Shown here: positions 1-8,690 of the stretch, one piece after another
Layout of the letters: each line of letters opens with the position of its first letter
Position numbering within the stretch: the stretch's first letter is position 1
Source: Ulvibacter sp. MAR_2010_11
GTDB lineage: Bacteria > Bacteroidota > Bacteroidia > Flavobacteriales > Flavobacteriaceae
Assembly (NCBI RefSeq): GCF_002813135.1
Contig: NZ_PHTY01000001.1
Location: 1,111,501 to 1,175,500, forward strand
Length of the DNA stretch: 64,000 nucleotides
Direction of reading: 5' to 3'
Position numbers and translations under genes: made by a program
The notes under the pieces: generated by a model
The model's database searches: none
Told to the model about the DNA's origin: nothing
What the model saw: only the letters and a program-made list of their open reading frames with translations

Positions 1-702
1 GTCGTCAAGGACTTCTTCCATGGCATACTTCCCTAAGAAATAGATAAGACTTAAAAATCGGTTTTCATCTTCTGGGCTGGCAAACTGACTGTAGATTTCA
101 TTTACCTCTTCAAAAGTGCGGCCTAAAAAATTGGCGGTATGTGTAAGCGCTGTTTCCTTGTCGTTTTGCGTTAATTCGCCCTTTTTTAAAACTGCCGCCT
201 CCAGTTTTTGCCAATCTCGAATTACTGTTCCCTTTTCATCAATTAAAACCTGCTTCATGATCTTATGAGATTCAATATACAGAAAGGTAAGGTGGGTAAG
301 GATGTCGTAAATTTCGGAGCGTCCTCTGGTAATTTCAATATTCATCTGCTCTGCATCAATGCGATAGCAATTTCGGCGGCGTTTTTCGGGAATAATGACC
401 TTAAAGTGTGAATTTTTATAGCCTTCATCACTGGTGAGGTTTACAAATCTGCATTCCTCAATTCCGTAAGGGAGTCGGTCAATTACGTACAAAAGACCCT
501 GTAATTCGATCTTTTCCTCGGCGATCGAGCCGTAAATTTCGGGACGTAAAATAAAAAGAGCCTCACGCAACGTCTCCCCTGAAACCCCCATGGGTTTGTA
601 AAAACCTCTGTTAAAGAGGTGCCTCATGGTGATGTAAATTCGTTCTATGGCGCCGGAACTCTCCTGCGCGCGAGTTCGAATATGTGATTTCATTTTATTC
701 AT
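1..702 (-). CDS. Conserved Bacteroidota protein of unknown function, DUF6909-like, C-terminus cut by the window edge
   Basis: An open frame runs leftward off the window, giving 234 N-terminal residues without a stop. It reads as a soluble protein with an early conserved-looking stretch (ITMRHLFNRGFYKPMGVSGE) and a later one (RGRSEIYDILTHLTFLYIES). I recognise this as a protein conserved across flavobacteria, probably the family called DUF6909, but no function is known to me. Two in-frame ATGs exist, at 702 and 693. A -7 promoter element at 710-717 places the transcript start near 704, so 693 is also a plausible start. It follows the M23 and GH3 genes on the same strand with a 17-bp gap but appears to have its own promoter. 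Confidence 0.75.
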   Translation of the reverse strand, partial: MNKMKSHIRTRAQESSGAIERIYITMRHLFNRGFYKPMGVSGETLREALFILRPEIYGSIAEEKIELQGLLYVIDRLPYGIEECRFVNLTSDEGYKNSHFKVIIPEKRRRNCYRIDAEQMNIEITRGRSEIYDILTHLTFLYIESHKIMKQVLIDEKGTVIRDWQKLEAAVLKKGELTQNDKETALTHTANFLGRTFEEVNEIYSQFASPEDENRFLSLIYFLGKYAMEEVLDD

Positions 703-709
703 TCCTGTG

Positions 710-717
710 CAAAGATA
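710..717 (-). promoter_or_regulatory. -7 promoter element of the DUF6909-like gene
   Basis: On the minus strand this reads TATCTTTG, a match to the Bacteroidota TAnnTTTG element. It lies 8 bases upstream of the ATG at 702, implying an almost leaderless transcript. Confidence 0.6.
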
Positions 718-719
718 AA

Positions 720-2222
720 CTAATTTAAGGCTTGCAAGTTAATCAGTTCGTCGGCAATCTCGCGGTCGTTTGCCAAACGCGGTGTTTTGTTTTGTCCCCC
801 TAATTTTCCTTGAGACTTCATATAACTATTAAAACTGTCTTTTCCTAAAACCCTTATTTTTAACGGCTGAAGAACCTTTCCTTTTATTAAATCGAAATAG
901 TACGAATTTTGCCGCTGCATCGAAGCGTCCAATGCTTCCGCTACCTGCTGAAGGTTCATCGGAACTTTTTCAAACTCTATCAACCATTCATGATACGGCA
1001 GATCTCCCTTATTGGGTGCGGTTTGGGGTGCAACCGTAAACTCAGAAATTGAAAACTGAAAATCTTCAATAGCCTCTTTCATTGCTTGCTCCACTTCCTT
1101 CCCAATCACATGTTCCCCAAAGGCCGAAATATAATGCGCTATGCGGCCGGATACCATAATGCGATAAGGTTTTGTAGCAATAAACTGAATAGTATCTCCT
1201 AAATTATAAGCCCACAGCCCGGCATTGGTAGAAATTATCATTACATAATTTACGCCCGTTTTCACTTCCCCAATGGTAAGTCTTGGAGCATTATCTTCAA
1301 AAAATCGCTTTTCTTCAACGAATTCGTAAAAAATTCCGGAATTCAAAAGCAGCAGCATGCCATCTTTTTTCTGACTGTCCTGATAAGCAAAAAATCCTTC
1401 GCTGGCGGGAAATAATTCGATACTCGGCACTTTTCTGCCAATTAACGCTTCAAATTTTGCGCGGTACGGCTCATAATTTACCCCTCCATAGATAAACAGT
1501 TCAAAGTTTTTAAAAAGGTCGCCTATTTTCTTGCCCGACTTAGCTTGGAGGCGTTCAAAATACATCTGTACCCAAGAAGGAATGCCGCTAATTACGGTCA
1601 TATTCTCATTAATAGTCTCGGCGACGATAGCATCCACCTTGGTTTCCCAGTCTTCTATACAATTGGTTTTCATACTGGGCAATCGGTTCATTTGAAGATA
1701 CTTCGGGACATAATGAGCGACTATGCCCGACAGCCTGCCAAATTTAACTCCGTTTTTTTTCTCCAAACGCGGGCTCCCCTGTAAAAAAATCATTTTCCCA
1801 TTTACAAAATCCGATTTTCCTGTTTCTTCTATATAACAAAGAATTGCATTCCGTGCTGCTTTCAAATGGAAGGGCAAGGAAGCCTTAGTAAGAGGGATGT
1901 ATTTGGCACCACTGGTTGTGCCCGAGGTTTTGGCGAAATAAAGTGGTTTCCCGGGCCATAGGACATTTTCTTCTCCCTGTACCACTCTATCGACATACGA
2001 TTTTAATGCCTCGTAATCTCTAATTGGCACCTGAGCGGCAAATTGTTTTGGCGAGGTGATTGTATGAAAATAGTGATCTTTTCCGAAAACTGTATCCTTT
2101 GCATTTTTAATCAACTGTTTAAATACCCGTTCTTGTGTTTTTTCGGGCGCTTCCGACCACTTATGGATACGGCGAACCTCTCTTCTTGCAAGGATTTTAG
2201 CAGCTATGGACTTTATAGGCAT
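720..2222 (-). CDS. GH3 auxin-responsive promoter family protein (acyl-adenylating amido synthetase fold)
   Basis: A 500-residue protein matching the GH3 fold, known from plants as jasmonate- and auxin-amino acid conjugating enzymes that adenylate a carboxylate using ATP. The nucleotide-binding motif TSGTTSGAKYIP is at residues 99-110. Later GH3 signatures follow: YGGVNYEPY, FPASEGFFAYQD and YNLGDTIQF. Length is close to the family's usual size and there is no signal peptide, so it should be cytoplasmic. The M23 peptidase gene lies 6 bp upstream on the same strand, suggesting one transcript. Bacterial members are common in Bacteroidota but their substrate is unknown; it is an inference that it conjugates an acyl group to an amine. 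Confidence 0.9.
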   Translation of the reverse strand: MPIKSIAAKILARREVRRIHKWSEAPEKTQERVFKQLIKNAKDTVFGKDHYFHTITSPKQFAAQVPIRDYEALKSYVDRVVQGEENVLWPGKPLYFAKTSGTTSGAKYIPLTKASLPFHLKAARNAILCYIEETGKSDFVNGKMIFLQGSPRLEKKNGVKFGRLSGIVAHYVPKYLQMNRLPSMKTNCIEDWETKVDAIVAETINENMTVISGIPSWVQMYFERLQAKSGKKIGDLFKNFELFIYGGVNYEPYRAKFEALIGRKVPSIELFPASEGFFAYQDSQKKDGMLLLLNSGIFYEFVEEKRFFEDNAPRLTIGEVKTGVNYVMIISTNAGLWAYNLGDTIQFIATKPYRIMVSGRIAHYISAFGEHVIGKEVEQAMKEAIEDFQFSISEFTVAPQTAPNKGDLPYHEWLIEFEKVPMNLQQVAEALDASMQRQNSYYFDLIKGKVLQPLKIRVLGKDSFNSYMKSQGKLGGQNKTPRLANDREIADELINLQALN

Positions 2223-2228
2223 GCCGGT

Positions 2229-3095
2229 CTAATCAAATTTAATAAAGTTAGTAGGATTGATGGGATATCCATCGCTCCACAACTCAAAGTGAAGATGTGG
2301 TCCCGTAGAAAGATCCCCTGTATTCCCTGAAATAGCTATTACCTCCCCTGCCTTTACAAATTCTCCTTGCACTTTGTTCAGTGAAGCATTGTGTTTATAG
2401 GCAGATAACAGATTATTGGCGTGTTCAATAATGATCACATAGCCGGTATCTGCGGTCCATTCTGCAAAAATAACAGTTCCGTCTGCTGTTGCCTTTACAG
2501 GCGCATCTTTTGCCGTGACTATATCGACTGCAAAATGCTTTTCCTTGGGGTTATATCCATCTGAAATTGTTCCTTTTACAGGCGCAAATAGTACAAAACT
2601 CACTTCGGAAGCTCCTTTTAACGGGTTGTATTTATCTTCCTGAAAGACTTTTTCTCGAAGCAGAGAATCTTGCCTGGAGGCATTCAGGTTAATTTGAGAC
2701 ATGTCTATTTTGGCTGCTTCAATAATAGAATCCTTATTAAAATTAACCGTTTTAACGTCTCCTGTGAGCACTTTTCGTATTGAAGCAAGGTATTGCTCAT
2801 TTACATTAATAACCTGCTGTAGTGAGTCTGTTTTGAAGGTGAGGTCGGTGGCTTTTTGTTTTAAAGAGGCTGATGAATATCCGGGGATGTATTCCCGAAG
2901 GGGTGTAAAAGCAATAATGACGGTAGTAATGGTAACTAAAAACATCGCAAAAACCATACTGAAAACAAACACGTTAAGCCTATTCAGCTTAAATGAAAAC
3001 CGCTCTTCAAAGGTGTCTTCGTTCAGTACGACCAAACGATATTTGTGCAATAACTTCTTTCTTATCTTTCGGGATCGTTTCTCTTTTTCTGCCAT
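2229..3095 (-). CDS. M23 family metallopeptidase (peptidoglycan endopeptidase), membrane anchored
   Basis: A 288-residue type II membrane protein. A basic N-terminus (residues 1-20) is followed by one transmembrane segment at about 41-63, a linker likely to form a coiled coil (75-110), and a C-terminal LytM/M23 domain. The zinc ligands are visible as HFAVD (H187, D191) and HLHF (H267, H269). All expected catalytic residues are present, so it should be an active Gly/D-Ala endopeptidase in the periplasm rather than a degenerate EnvC-type activator, but that is inferred. It is divergent from tatA and is the first gene of a likely M23-GH3 transcript. Confidence 0.92.
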   Translation of the reverse strand: MAEKEKRSRKIRKKLLHKYRLVVLNEDTFEERFSFKLNRLNVFVFSMVFAMFLVTITTVIIAFTPLREYIPGYSSASLKQKATDLTFKTDSLQQVINVNEQYLASIRKVLTGDVKTVNFNKDSIIEAAKIDMSQINLNASRQDSLLREKVFQEDKYNPLKGASEVSFVLFAPVKGTISDGYNPKEKHFAVDIVTAKDAPVKATADGTVIFAEWTADTGYVIIIEHANNLLSAYKHNASLNKVQGEFVKAGEVIAISGNTGDLSTGPHLHFELWSDGYPINPTNFIKFD

Positions 3096-3113
3096 TGCGA
3101 ATACTTAGTGGTA

Positions 3114-3121
3114 CAAATATA
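3114..3121 (-). promoter_or_regulatory. -7 promoter element of the M23 peptidase gene
   Basis: Minus strand TATATTTG matches TAnnTTTG and lies 18 bases upstream of the ATG at 3095. Confidence 0.5.
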
Positions 3122-3185
3122 AAATAAACTCAACCGGTTACACGCTAAAGTTAATTGGAAAACGTTCTATCTAAGTATTTCTTGT

Positions 3186-3193
3186 TACCTTTG
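3186..3193 (+). promoter_or_regulatory. -7 promoter element of tatA
   Basis: TACCTTTG matches TAnnTTTG, 19 bases upstream of the tatA start. It is back to back with the M23 promoter. Confidence 0.5.
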
Positions 3194-3212
3194 TTTGATA
3201 AATTATTGAAAA

Positions 3213-3401
3213 ATGAATGCATTACTTATACCCCTAGCTATTGGTCCTTGGCAAATTGCATTAATCGTAGTGATTGTTTTATTGTTATTTGGAGGAAGAA
3301 AAATTCCGGAATTAATGCGAGGTTTAGGCTCCGGTATTAAAGAATTTAAGGATGCTTCGAAAGAAGATCCGAACGATAAAAAAATTGACGAAAAGAAATA
3401 A
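3213..3401 (+). CDS. tatA: Twin-arginine translocase subunit TatA/TatE
   Basis: A 62-residue protein with the typical TatA layout: short N-terminal transmembrane helix (about 9-26, [20 protein letters not shown]), the [21 protein letters not shown] amphipathic region and a charged, lysine-rich tail. TatA oligomers form the pore through which folded twin-arginine substrates cross the inner membrane together with TatC. No tatC or tatB is in the window, as is usual in Bacteroidota where tat genes are scattered. The gene stands alone, with its own promoter upstream and a strong terminator shared with the converging DUF4837 gene. Confidence 0.93.
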   Translation: MNALLIPLAIGPWQIALIVVIVLLLFGGRKIPELMRGLGSGIKEFKDASKEDPNDKKIDEKK

Positions 3402-3423
3402 TTAGTTCTTTTCAATGTACATA

Positions 3424-3458
3424 AAAAAGCCTGCTGCGAAACTCGTAACAGGCTTTTT
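3424..3458. terminator. Bidirectional terminator between tatA and the DUF4837 gene
   Basis: AAAAAGCCTG (3424-3433) and CAGGCTTTTT (3449-3458) are perfect inverted arms with a 15-base loop. T-runs on both strands suit the two convergent genes. Confidence 0.85.
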
Positions 3459-3476
3459 ATATAGATAGCTAGGATA

Positions 3477-4451
3477 TCAGTCTATTTTGGCCGATTTCAA
3501 GATTGCTTCCAGTTCAAATTGTAAGTCCCGCTTCGCTACCGAAGGGGCATAGGTGAAGCCCTCTAAAATTATATACCTGTTGTTAGCCTCGTCCTTCACC
3601 GCATAGTTTAAAAAGGGTCCGGCCATATATTTATCTTTTACTTCCCAAGTTCCCTTGGTTTCATAGGCAAATTTCCCGTCTATCTCACTAGAAAACAAAT
3701 ACGGTGCATAGGCTTCCTCTGTAATAAACTCCCCTTCGTCCTCAACGGGCATATAACCCGCACCAATAGAGTCCCGTATTTTAATAATGTCTCCCACAAT
3801 AGCCGAATCTTTTCCAATCATGCTCATGGGGACTTCATAAATGATGATATTAGTGCTGCCGGATTTTAAATCCTTTCGCAGCCAGTAAAAGTTTTCGGTA
3901 GCCAGTGATATTCTATAGGCCGAAGGAACATTTAAAGTTACCCCCAAACGTTCTTTCAAAGAGTCTAATTCTTTTAGTGAAATTTTTATTCGCCTTTGCT
4001 TTTCAATAATTTCCGATGCCTTAAATGCCTCTAAAATTTTCTGATGATTTTCAGATATCAATTCGACCAGGCGAGCTTCAGAAGGCGCCGATACAAAAAC
4101 ACCTGTTTGAGGTTTAGCATAAGGATCTTCATCGATAACAAATCCTTCCTTTTCAGCTATAGTTACATGTAAAAAAAGGCGATATTTTCTTGCAAAGCCC
4201 GTATAGGTAGAGGGCGGCATCTGATTGATAGAATAAAGCGGCTCTTCCTGTGGAAGTCCGTCGGCCGGAGCGGCTAAGTATTCCCGGATAGTTTCTCCAA
4301 CAGCTCCATTCCATATGTCATTGTCAATAATTACCTGAAGTGCGTTTATATTTCCATTGGATGTTGGCAAATACGACCTGTCCTTTTTACCCGATTCTGA
4401 ACAAGAAGTAAACAAAATAAAGGTGAGAAGGACTAGAGAAATTGATTTCAT
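3477..4451 (-). CDS. DUF4837 family lipoprotein
   Basis: A 324-residue protein beginning with a lipoprotein signal peptide (hydrophobic stretch then LFTSC, cysteine at 17). The rest matches the DUF4837 family, found almost only in Bacteroidota, with no assigned function. It lies 21 bp downstream of the MltD-like transglycosylase on the same strand, an arrangement that suggests co-transcription and a possible role in the cell envelope. That role is inference from context only. Confidence 0.85.
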   Translation of the reverse strand: MKSISLVLLTFILFTSCSESGKKDRSYLPTSNGNINALQVIIDNDIWNGAVGETIREYLAAPADGLPQEEPLYSINQMPPSTYTGFARKYRLFLHVTIAEKEGFVIDEDPYAKPQTGVFVSAPSEARLVELISENHQKILEAFKASEIIEKQRRIKISLKELDSLKERLGVTLNVPSAYRISLATENFYWLRKDLKSGSTNIIIYEVPMSMIGKDSAIVGDIIKIRDSIGAGYMPVEDEGEFITEEAYAPYLFSSEIDGKFAYETKGTWEVKDKYMAGPFLNYAVKDEANNRYIILEGFTYAPSVAKRDLQFELEAILKSAKID

Positions 4452-4472
4452 GAAAATGGAATTTATTGGGAA

Positions 4473-6026
4473 CTATCCTTTCGAAATCTTAAGCTTCATT
4501 CCCGGTTTTAAATTGGTACCACTAATATCGTTCCATTTTTTTATATTCTGAACGGTAACGCCTGGAAATTTCTGAGAAATACTCCACAGAGAGTCTCCGT
4601 TTTTAACGGTATAGATTTTTGCATTCCCGCTTTCCGAAACAGCCGCTTTGGTGCTTGCTGCCGAATTCCCGGGGTGAATTGTAAGTCGCTGTCCTACCTT
4701 AAGGGTGTTACTGCGCAAGCCGTTCCAGCGTTTTATCTGACTTACCGACACGCCATATTTATCGGCTATCTTACCCAAATAGTCACCGCTTCGCACCTTA
4801 TACCGTATCTTTCCGGCCTCCTCAAACATCTGTGGTAAGGGCTTTTCCCTGTCATTAAATTCTTTTTCGGCAAAGGCATATACAGCTTCTTCGTTGGCAA
4901 CAAATTTTCCTACAGCACGTATCGGCAATCGCAAGACATATTTTTCATCCTTAATATTCGGAATAATATCCAGTTTGTATGAAGGGTTTAAAAATTGAAG
5001 TTCCTCCATATCTACATTGGTCACCTTCGCTACCTGCTCCAGTGTAATCATTCTTTTTACATGTATGGTGTCTGTTGCAACATAAGGAATTGTTGGTCCG
5101 TCACTCACAAATCCGTGTTCTTCAGCAAATTCAAAAATATACATGGTTGCCAAAAAAGCGGGCAAATATCCTGCTGTTTCACGTGGAAGGTGGTGACGAA
5201 TGTTCCAGTAATTGGTATAACCTCCTGCGCGACGCAGAGCTTTCGATACATTTCCGGGACCCGAATTATATGCCGCAAGTGCTAAATCCCAATCTCCTAA
5301 ACTTTTGTAGAGGCTTTTTAAGTATTCACAGGCTGCTTCTGTTGCCAAAAGAGGGTCCGAGCGCTCATCTACATAAGAAGTTACATCGAGACCGTACATC
5401 TTTCCGGTATTGAACATAAATTGCCACAATCCGGTGGCACCGACTCTGGATTTTGCACGCGGATTAAGCGCTGATTCTACAATGGCCAAATATTTTAATT
5501 CTAGCGGGATGTTGTGCTTGTCCAGCGCCTCTTCAAACATTGGGAAATAATAATCGCTTAACGCCATAAGCCTTCCCATGGTTCTTCTTCTGTTTTTAAG
5601 GTAATGCTTAATTACGCTCTCCAACGAAGGGTTGTATTCTACATTAAAAGGCGTCCTTGCGTTTAATTCGGCAAGGCGTTGTTTGAGTAGTTCGGTGGGT
5701 AATTCTTCGTAATCAACCGGTTCGTATTCCTGACTGCTTATAGTTCCGTAAACTTCTTCAAACATTTCAGATTTATACAATTGTTGCAACCACAGGCTAT
5801 CTTTTTTTCTTGCCATGGCCATGTCTTCCAAATCGAAAATTACCGTGTCTTTGAGCTTTGTAGCAACCACCGTCTTTGGTAAATCGCCGGAAACCTGTCT
5901 AATTGTGATGGAATCAACAATTTTTACGTGTTTCGTCTTAAGCGAATCCGGTGCCGGTTTGGTTTTTTGTGCATGTAACAACATGCAGCTAAAAAGCAAT
6001 AGTAACGAAAAGAGTGTTTTTTTCAT
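4473..6026 (-). CDS. Lytic transglycosylase with two LysM domains (MltD-like)
   Basis: A 517-residue secreted protein. Signal peptide at 1-19 (ending LLHAQ), a lineage-specific region to about 145, then an SLT/GH23 lysozyme-like domain with the catalytic glutamate in AIVESALNP (E184) and the GATGLWQFM motif at 196-204. Two LysM peptidoglycan-binding domains close the protein, at about 411-455 and 472-516, both containing the SGD/NGD turn. It cleaves the MurNAc-GlcNAc bond forming anhydro-MurNAc, probably in the periplasm. First gene of a pair with the DUF4837 lipoprotein. Confidence 0.93.
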   Translation of the reverse strand: MKKTLFSLLLLFSCMLLHAQKTKPAPDSLKTKHVKIVDSITIRQVSGDLPKTVVATKLKDTVIFDLEDMAMARKKDSLWLQQLYKSEMFEEVYGTISSQEYEPVDYEELPTELLKQRLAELNARTPFNVEYNPSLESVIKHYLKNRRRTMGRLMALSDYYFPMFEEALDKHNIPLELKYLAIVESALNPRAKSRVGATGLWQFMFNTGKMYGLDVTSYVDERSDPLLATEAACEYLKSLYKSLGDWDLALAAYNSGPGNVSKALRRAGGYTNYWNIRHHLPRETAGYLPAFLATMYIFEFAEEHGFVSDGPTIPYVATDTIHVKRMITLEQVAKVTNVDMEELQFLNPSYKLDIIPNIKDEKYVLRLPIRAVGKFVANEEAVYAFAEKEFNDREKPLPQMFEEAGKIRYKVRSGDYLGKIADKYGVSVSQIKRWNGLRSNTLKVGQRLTIHPGNSAASTKAAVSESGNAKIYTVKNGDSLWSISQKFPGVTVQNIKKWNDISGTNLKPGMKLKISKG

Positions 6027-6131
6027 ACTTAACTAAACGTAGGTTAGGGGAGCTAAATTTTGCTAAAATTAATTAAATGACGCGAATAGACAAACTTTTA
6101 ACACATTTGCCGCCAGTTATAACGCCTTTTA

Positions 6132-7319
6132 CTAGTCTAAAATTGCCTGAATTCCGGGCAAAGTTTTACCTTCAAGCATCTCCAGCATGGCACCGCCTCC
6201 TGTAGACACGTAACTCACCTTTTCGGTGAAATTAAACTTTTTAACCGCCGCCACCGAATCTCCTCCGCCAACTAATGAAAATGCTCCGTTCTTGGTAGCT
6301 TCAGCGATGGCATTTCCTAAAGAAATTGTTCCTTCTGCGAAAGGCTCCATTTCAAAAACTCCTACCGGTCCATTCCAAAGAATTGTCTTTGAATTTGCAA
6401 TTACTTCTGCAAATTGTATGTTGGTATTAGGTCCTGTATCCAATCCCATCCAGCCGTCCGGAATAGAGTCTACTCCGTCAATTTCAGTATTGGCGAATTC
6501 CGAAAAACTATCTGCCACCACGGCATCGGACGGAAGGTGAACCTGCACTCCTTTTTTCTTAGCCATTTTCAAGATATCCAGTGCCATTTCTTGCTTGTCT
6601 TCCTCAACTAACGAGCTTCCTATCGCGCCTCCTTTGGCTTTTACAAAGGTAAACGCCATTCCGCCACCTATTATTAAATGATTTATTTTGTCTAAAATAT
6701 TCTCAATAATTGTAATTTTTGATGATACCTTGGCTCCTCCAATTATTGCGGTTACGGGCTTTTGACTATTTGCAAGAACCTTATTTACATTTTCAATTTC
6801 GGAAGCGAGTAGCAATCCGAAGCATTTATTCTTAGGAAAAAATTTAGCAATAATAGCCGTGGAAGCATGGGCTCTGTGCGCCGCGCCAAAGGCATCATTT
6901 ACATAGATATCTCCCAGTTTGGACAGTTTCTCGGCAAACTTGCGATCGCCTTTTGTTTCTTCCTCATAATATCGCAGGTTTTCCAACAATAAAATCTCAC
7001 CCGGTTTTAGTGTTGAAACCGCATCCTGGGTGACAGCGCCAATACAATCATTCACAAATTTCACAGTGACTCCAAAAACCTCACTTGCGTTGTTAACAAT
7101 GTGTTTCAGAGAGAATTCGACTTCTTTATTCTTTGGTCTACCCAAGTGCGACATCAAAACACAGCTACCACCGTCCTCCAATATTTTTATAATCGTTGGT
7201 TTCGCTGCTTCAATACGTGTCGCGTCCGTTACTTCATAGTCTTCGTTCAACGGGACGTTAAAATCAACCCGAATGAGCGCTTTTTTATCCTTAAAATTAA
7301 AGTCATTTACCGTTTTCAT
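6132..7319 (-). CDS. pgk: Phosphoglycerate kinase
   Basis: A 395-residue cytoplasmic glycolytic enzyme that transfers phosphate from 1,3-bisphosphoglycerate to ADP. The N-terminal signature [13 protein letters not shown], the HLGRP motif and the C-terminal GGGDSVAA nucleotide-binding loop are all intact and the length is normal. The frame stays open to a TTG at 7340, but I chose the ATG at 7319 ([12 protein letters not shown]) because the -7 promoter element at 7338-7345 overlaps that TTG, which therefore cannot be in the mRNA. Divergent from holB with 72 bp between starts. Confidence 0.96.
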   Translation of the reverse strand: MKTVNDFNFKDKKALIRVDFNVPLNEDYEVTDATRIEAAKPTIIKILEDGGSCVLMSHLGRPKNKEVEFSLKHIVNNASEVFGVTVKFVNDCIGAVTQDAVSTLKPGEILLLENLRYYEEETKGDRKFAEKLSKLGDIYVNDAFGAAHRAHASTAIIAKFFPKNKCFGLLLASEIENVNKVLANSQKPVTAIIGGAKVSSKITIIENILDKINHLIIGGGMAFTFVKAKGGAIGSSLVEEDKQEMALDILKMAKKKGVQVHLPSDAVVADSFSEFANTEIDGVDSIPDGWMGLDTGPNTNIQFAEVIANSKTILWNGPVGVFEMEPFAEGTISLGNAIAEATKNGAFSLVGGGDSVAAVKKFNFTEKVSYVSTGGGAMLEMLEGKTLPGIQAILD

Positions 7320-7337
7320 ATACTTTTTATTGAGAGG

Positions 7338-7345
7338 CAAAGATA
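7338..7345 (-). promoter_or_regulatory. -7 promoter element of pgk
   Basis: Minus strand TATCTTTG, an exact TAnnTTTG match, 18 bases upstream of the pgk ATG. It decides the pgk start. Confidence 0.65.
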
Positions 7346-7380
7346 CACGATTACACTTCTTTTTCGACGTAAAAAATGTG

Positions 7381-7388
7381 TAGTTTTG
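7381..7388 (+). promoter_or_regulatory. -7 promoter element of holB
   Basis: TAGTTTTG matches TAnnTTTG and ends 3 bases before the holB ATG at 7392, so the transcript would be leaderless or nearly so. Confidence 0.5.
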
Positions 7389-7391
7389 TGT

Positions 7392-8546
7392 ATGGATTTT
7401 TCAGAAATAATTGGCCAAAAACACTTAAAAGCACATTTGCTTAAAACTATTGAAAACGGACGTATACCGCACGCTCAGTTGTTTGTAGGTCCAAGCGGAA
7501 GCGGCCTTTTACCTATGGCCATTGCTTATGCGGGTCATTTATTGTGTGACCGTTATGAAAAAAACAGTCCGGAATTTGAAATTTGCGCAAAAAAAGTTGC
7601 AAAACTCACACATCCCGATCTTCATTTTGTCTACCCGGTCAATACAAATGATGACATAAAAAAGAATCCCGTTTCTTCTCTTTTTTCTGAAGAGTGGAGA
7701 GCGTTTACTTTAGAAAATTCGTATGCCTCACTCTTCGACTGGTTTCAACACCTGGGTATTGAAAATAAACAGGGAAATATCAATGTAAAAGAAGCTGAAG
7801 AAATTGCGAAACGCTTGTCGTTAAAGGCATACGAAGGGGGTTATAAGATTATGATTATCTGGATGGCCGACAAGATGAACACCGAATGTGCCAATAAAAT
7901 CCTGAAAATAGTTGAAGAACCACCCGAAAAAACAGTGCTACTGCTACTAACCGAAAATGAAGAGCAAATTTTAACCACAATCTATTCGCGTTGTCAAAAA
8001 TTGAGCTTTCCCTTGTTGCCTGAGGAGGAAATCGCGGCAACATTGTCTTCAAAACACAATCTTTCCGAAAATCTTGCTAAAAAGATTAGCAGACAGGCGA
8101 ACGGAGACTACAATAAGGCGCTGCATTTAATGCGAAACGATGGTGATGATATTATTTTCGAAAAATGGTTTGTAACATGGGTGCGCACCGCATTTAAGGC
8201 AAAGGGAAACAAAAAAGCCATCAACAGTTTGTTGGAATGGAGTGATAATCTTGCCGGAGAAGGGCGGGAAACTCAAAAAAAGTTCCTGCTGTTCTGTATT
8301 GAATTGTTTCGCCAAGCGCTTCTGAAAAATTATAAGGCAGACAGTCTTTTGTTTTTTGAAGCGGAGGACAGCGGATTCTCAATTGAAAAATTTGCCCCAT
8401 TTGTGCATCAGAATAATATTTATGAAATTACCGAAGCTCTAGAGGATGCCACTTATCATATTGAGCGAAACGGGAATGCAAAAATTATCTTCACCGATTT
8501 GTCTATCCAATTAACGCGACTGATTCACAAGGCGGAACTGGTATAG
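7392..8546 (+). CDS. holB: DNA polymerase III delta-prime subunit
   Basis: A 384-residue AAA+ clamp-loader subunit. It starts [20 protein letters not shown] and has [13 protein letters not shown] where the Walker A loop would be; the usual GKT is replaced by GLL, so it should not bind ATP, as is known for delta-prime subunits. The later AAA+ features are present ([19 protein letters not shown] and [11 protein letters not shown]). The cysteine cluster of the zinc module is incomplete: only the cysteines in LLCDR and EICAK remain. An open frame extends to 7101 but this is antisense to pgk, so the ATG at 7392, just after its promoter, was chosen. Confidence 0.9.
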   Translation: MDFSEIIGQKHLKAHLLKTIENGRIPHAQLFVGPSGSGLLPMAIAYAGHLLCDRYEKNSPEFEICAKKVAKLTHPDLHFVYPVNTNDDIKKNPVSSLFSEEWRAFTLENSYASLFDWFQHLGIENKQGNINVKEAEEIAKRLSLKAYEGGYKIMIIWMADKMNTECANKILKIVEEPPEKTVLLLLTENEEQILTTIYSRCQKLSFPLLPEEEIAATLSSKHNLSENLAKKISRQANGDYNKALHLMRNDGDDIIFEKWFVTWVRTAFKAKGNKKAINSLLEWSDNLAGEGRETQKKFLLFCIELFRQALLKNYKADSLLFFEAEDSGFSIEKFAPFVHQNNIYEITEALEDATYHIERNGNAKIIFTDLSIQLTRLIHKAELV

Positions 8547-8662
8547 ATTATATTTATTATTAAATATTTAGTAATAAACTCTCTTTATTAAAATTGAACG
8601 CAAAATAGGCCGCTCTGAGAGCGTTTTATCATTCCCGCAACCCTTTGCGCCGATTCTTTAAA

Positions 8663-8685
8663 GAAGGGCTGCAAAAAGCCCTGAA
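8663..8685 (-). terminator. Probable terminator of the methyltransferase gene
   Basis: AGGGCT (8665-8670) and AGCCCT (8677-8682) form a short hairpin; on the minus strand it is followed by a weak TTCTTT run. A second small hairpin (CGCTC/GAGCG, 8611-8623) followed by TTTT may serve holB. Confidence 0.4.
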
Positions 8686-8690
8686 TATGC

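Noticed and set aside
7101-7391. 97-codon upstream extension of holB
   Set aside because: It runs antisense through pgk, and the holB promoter lies after it at 7381-7388.
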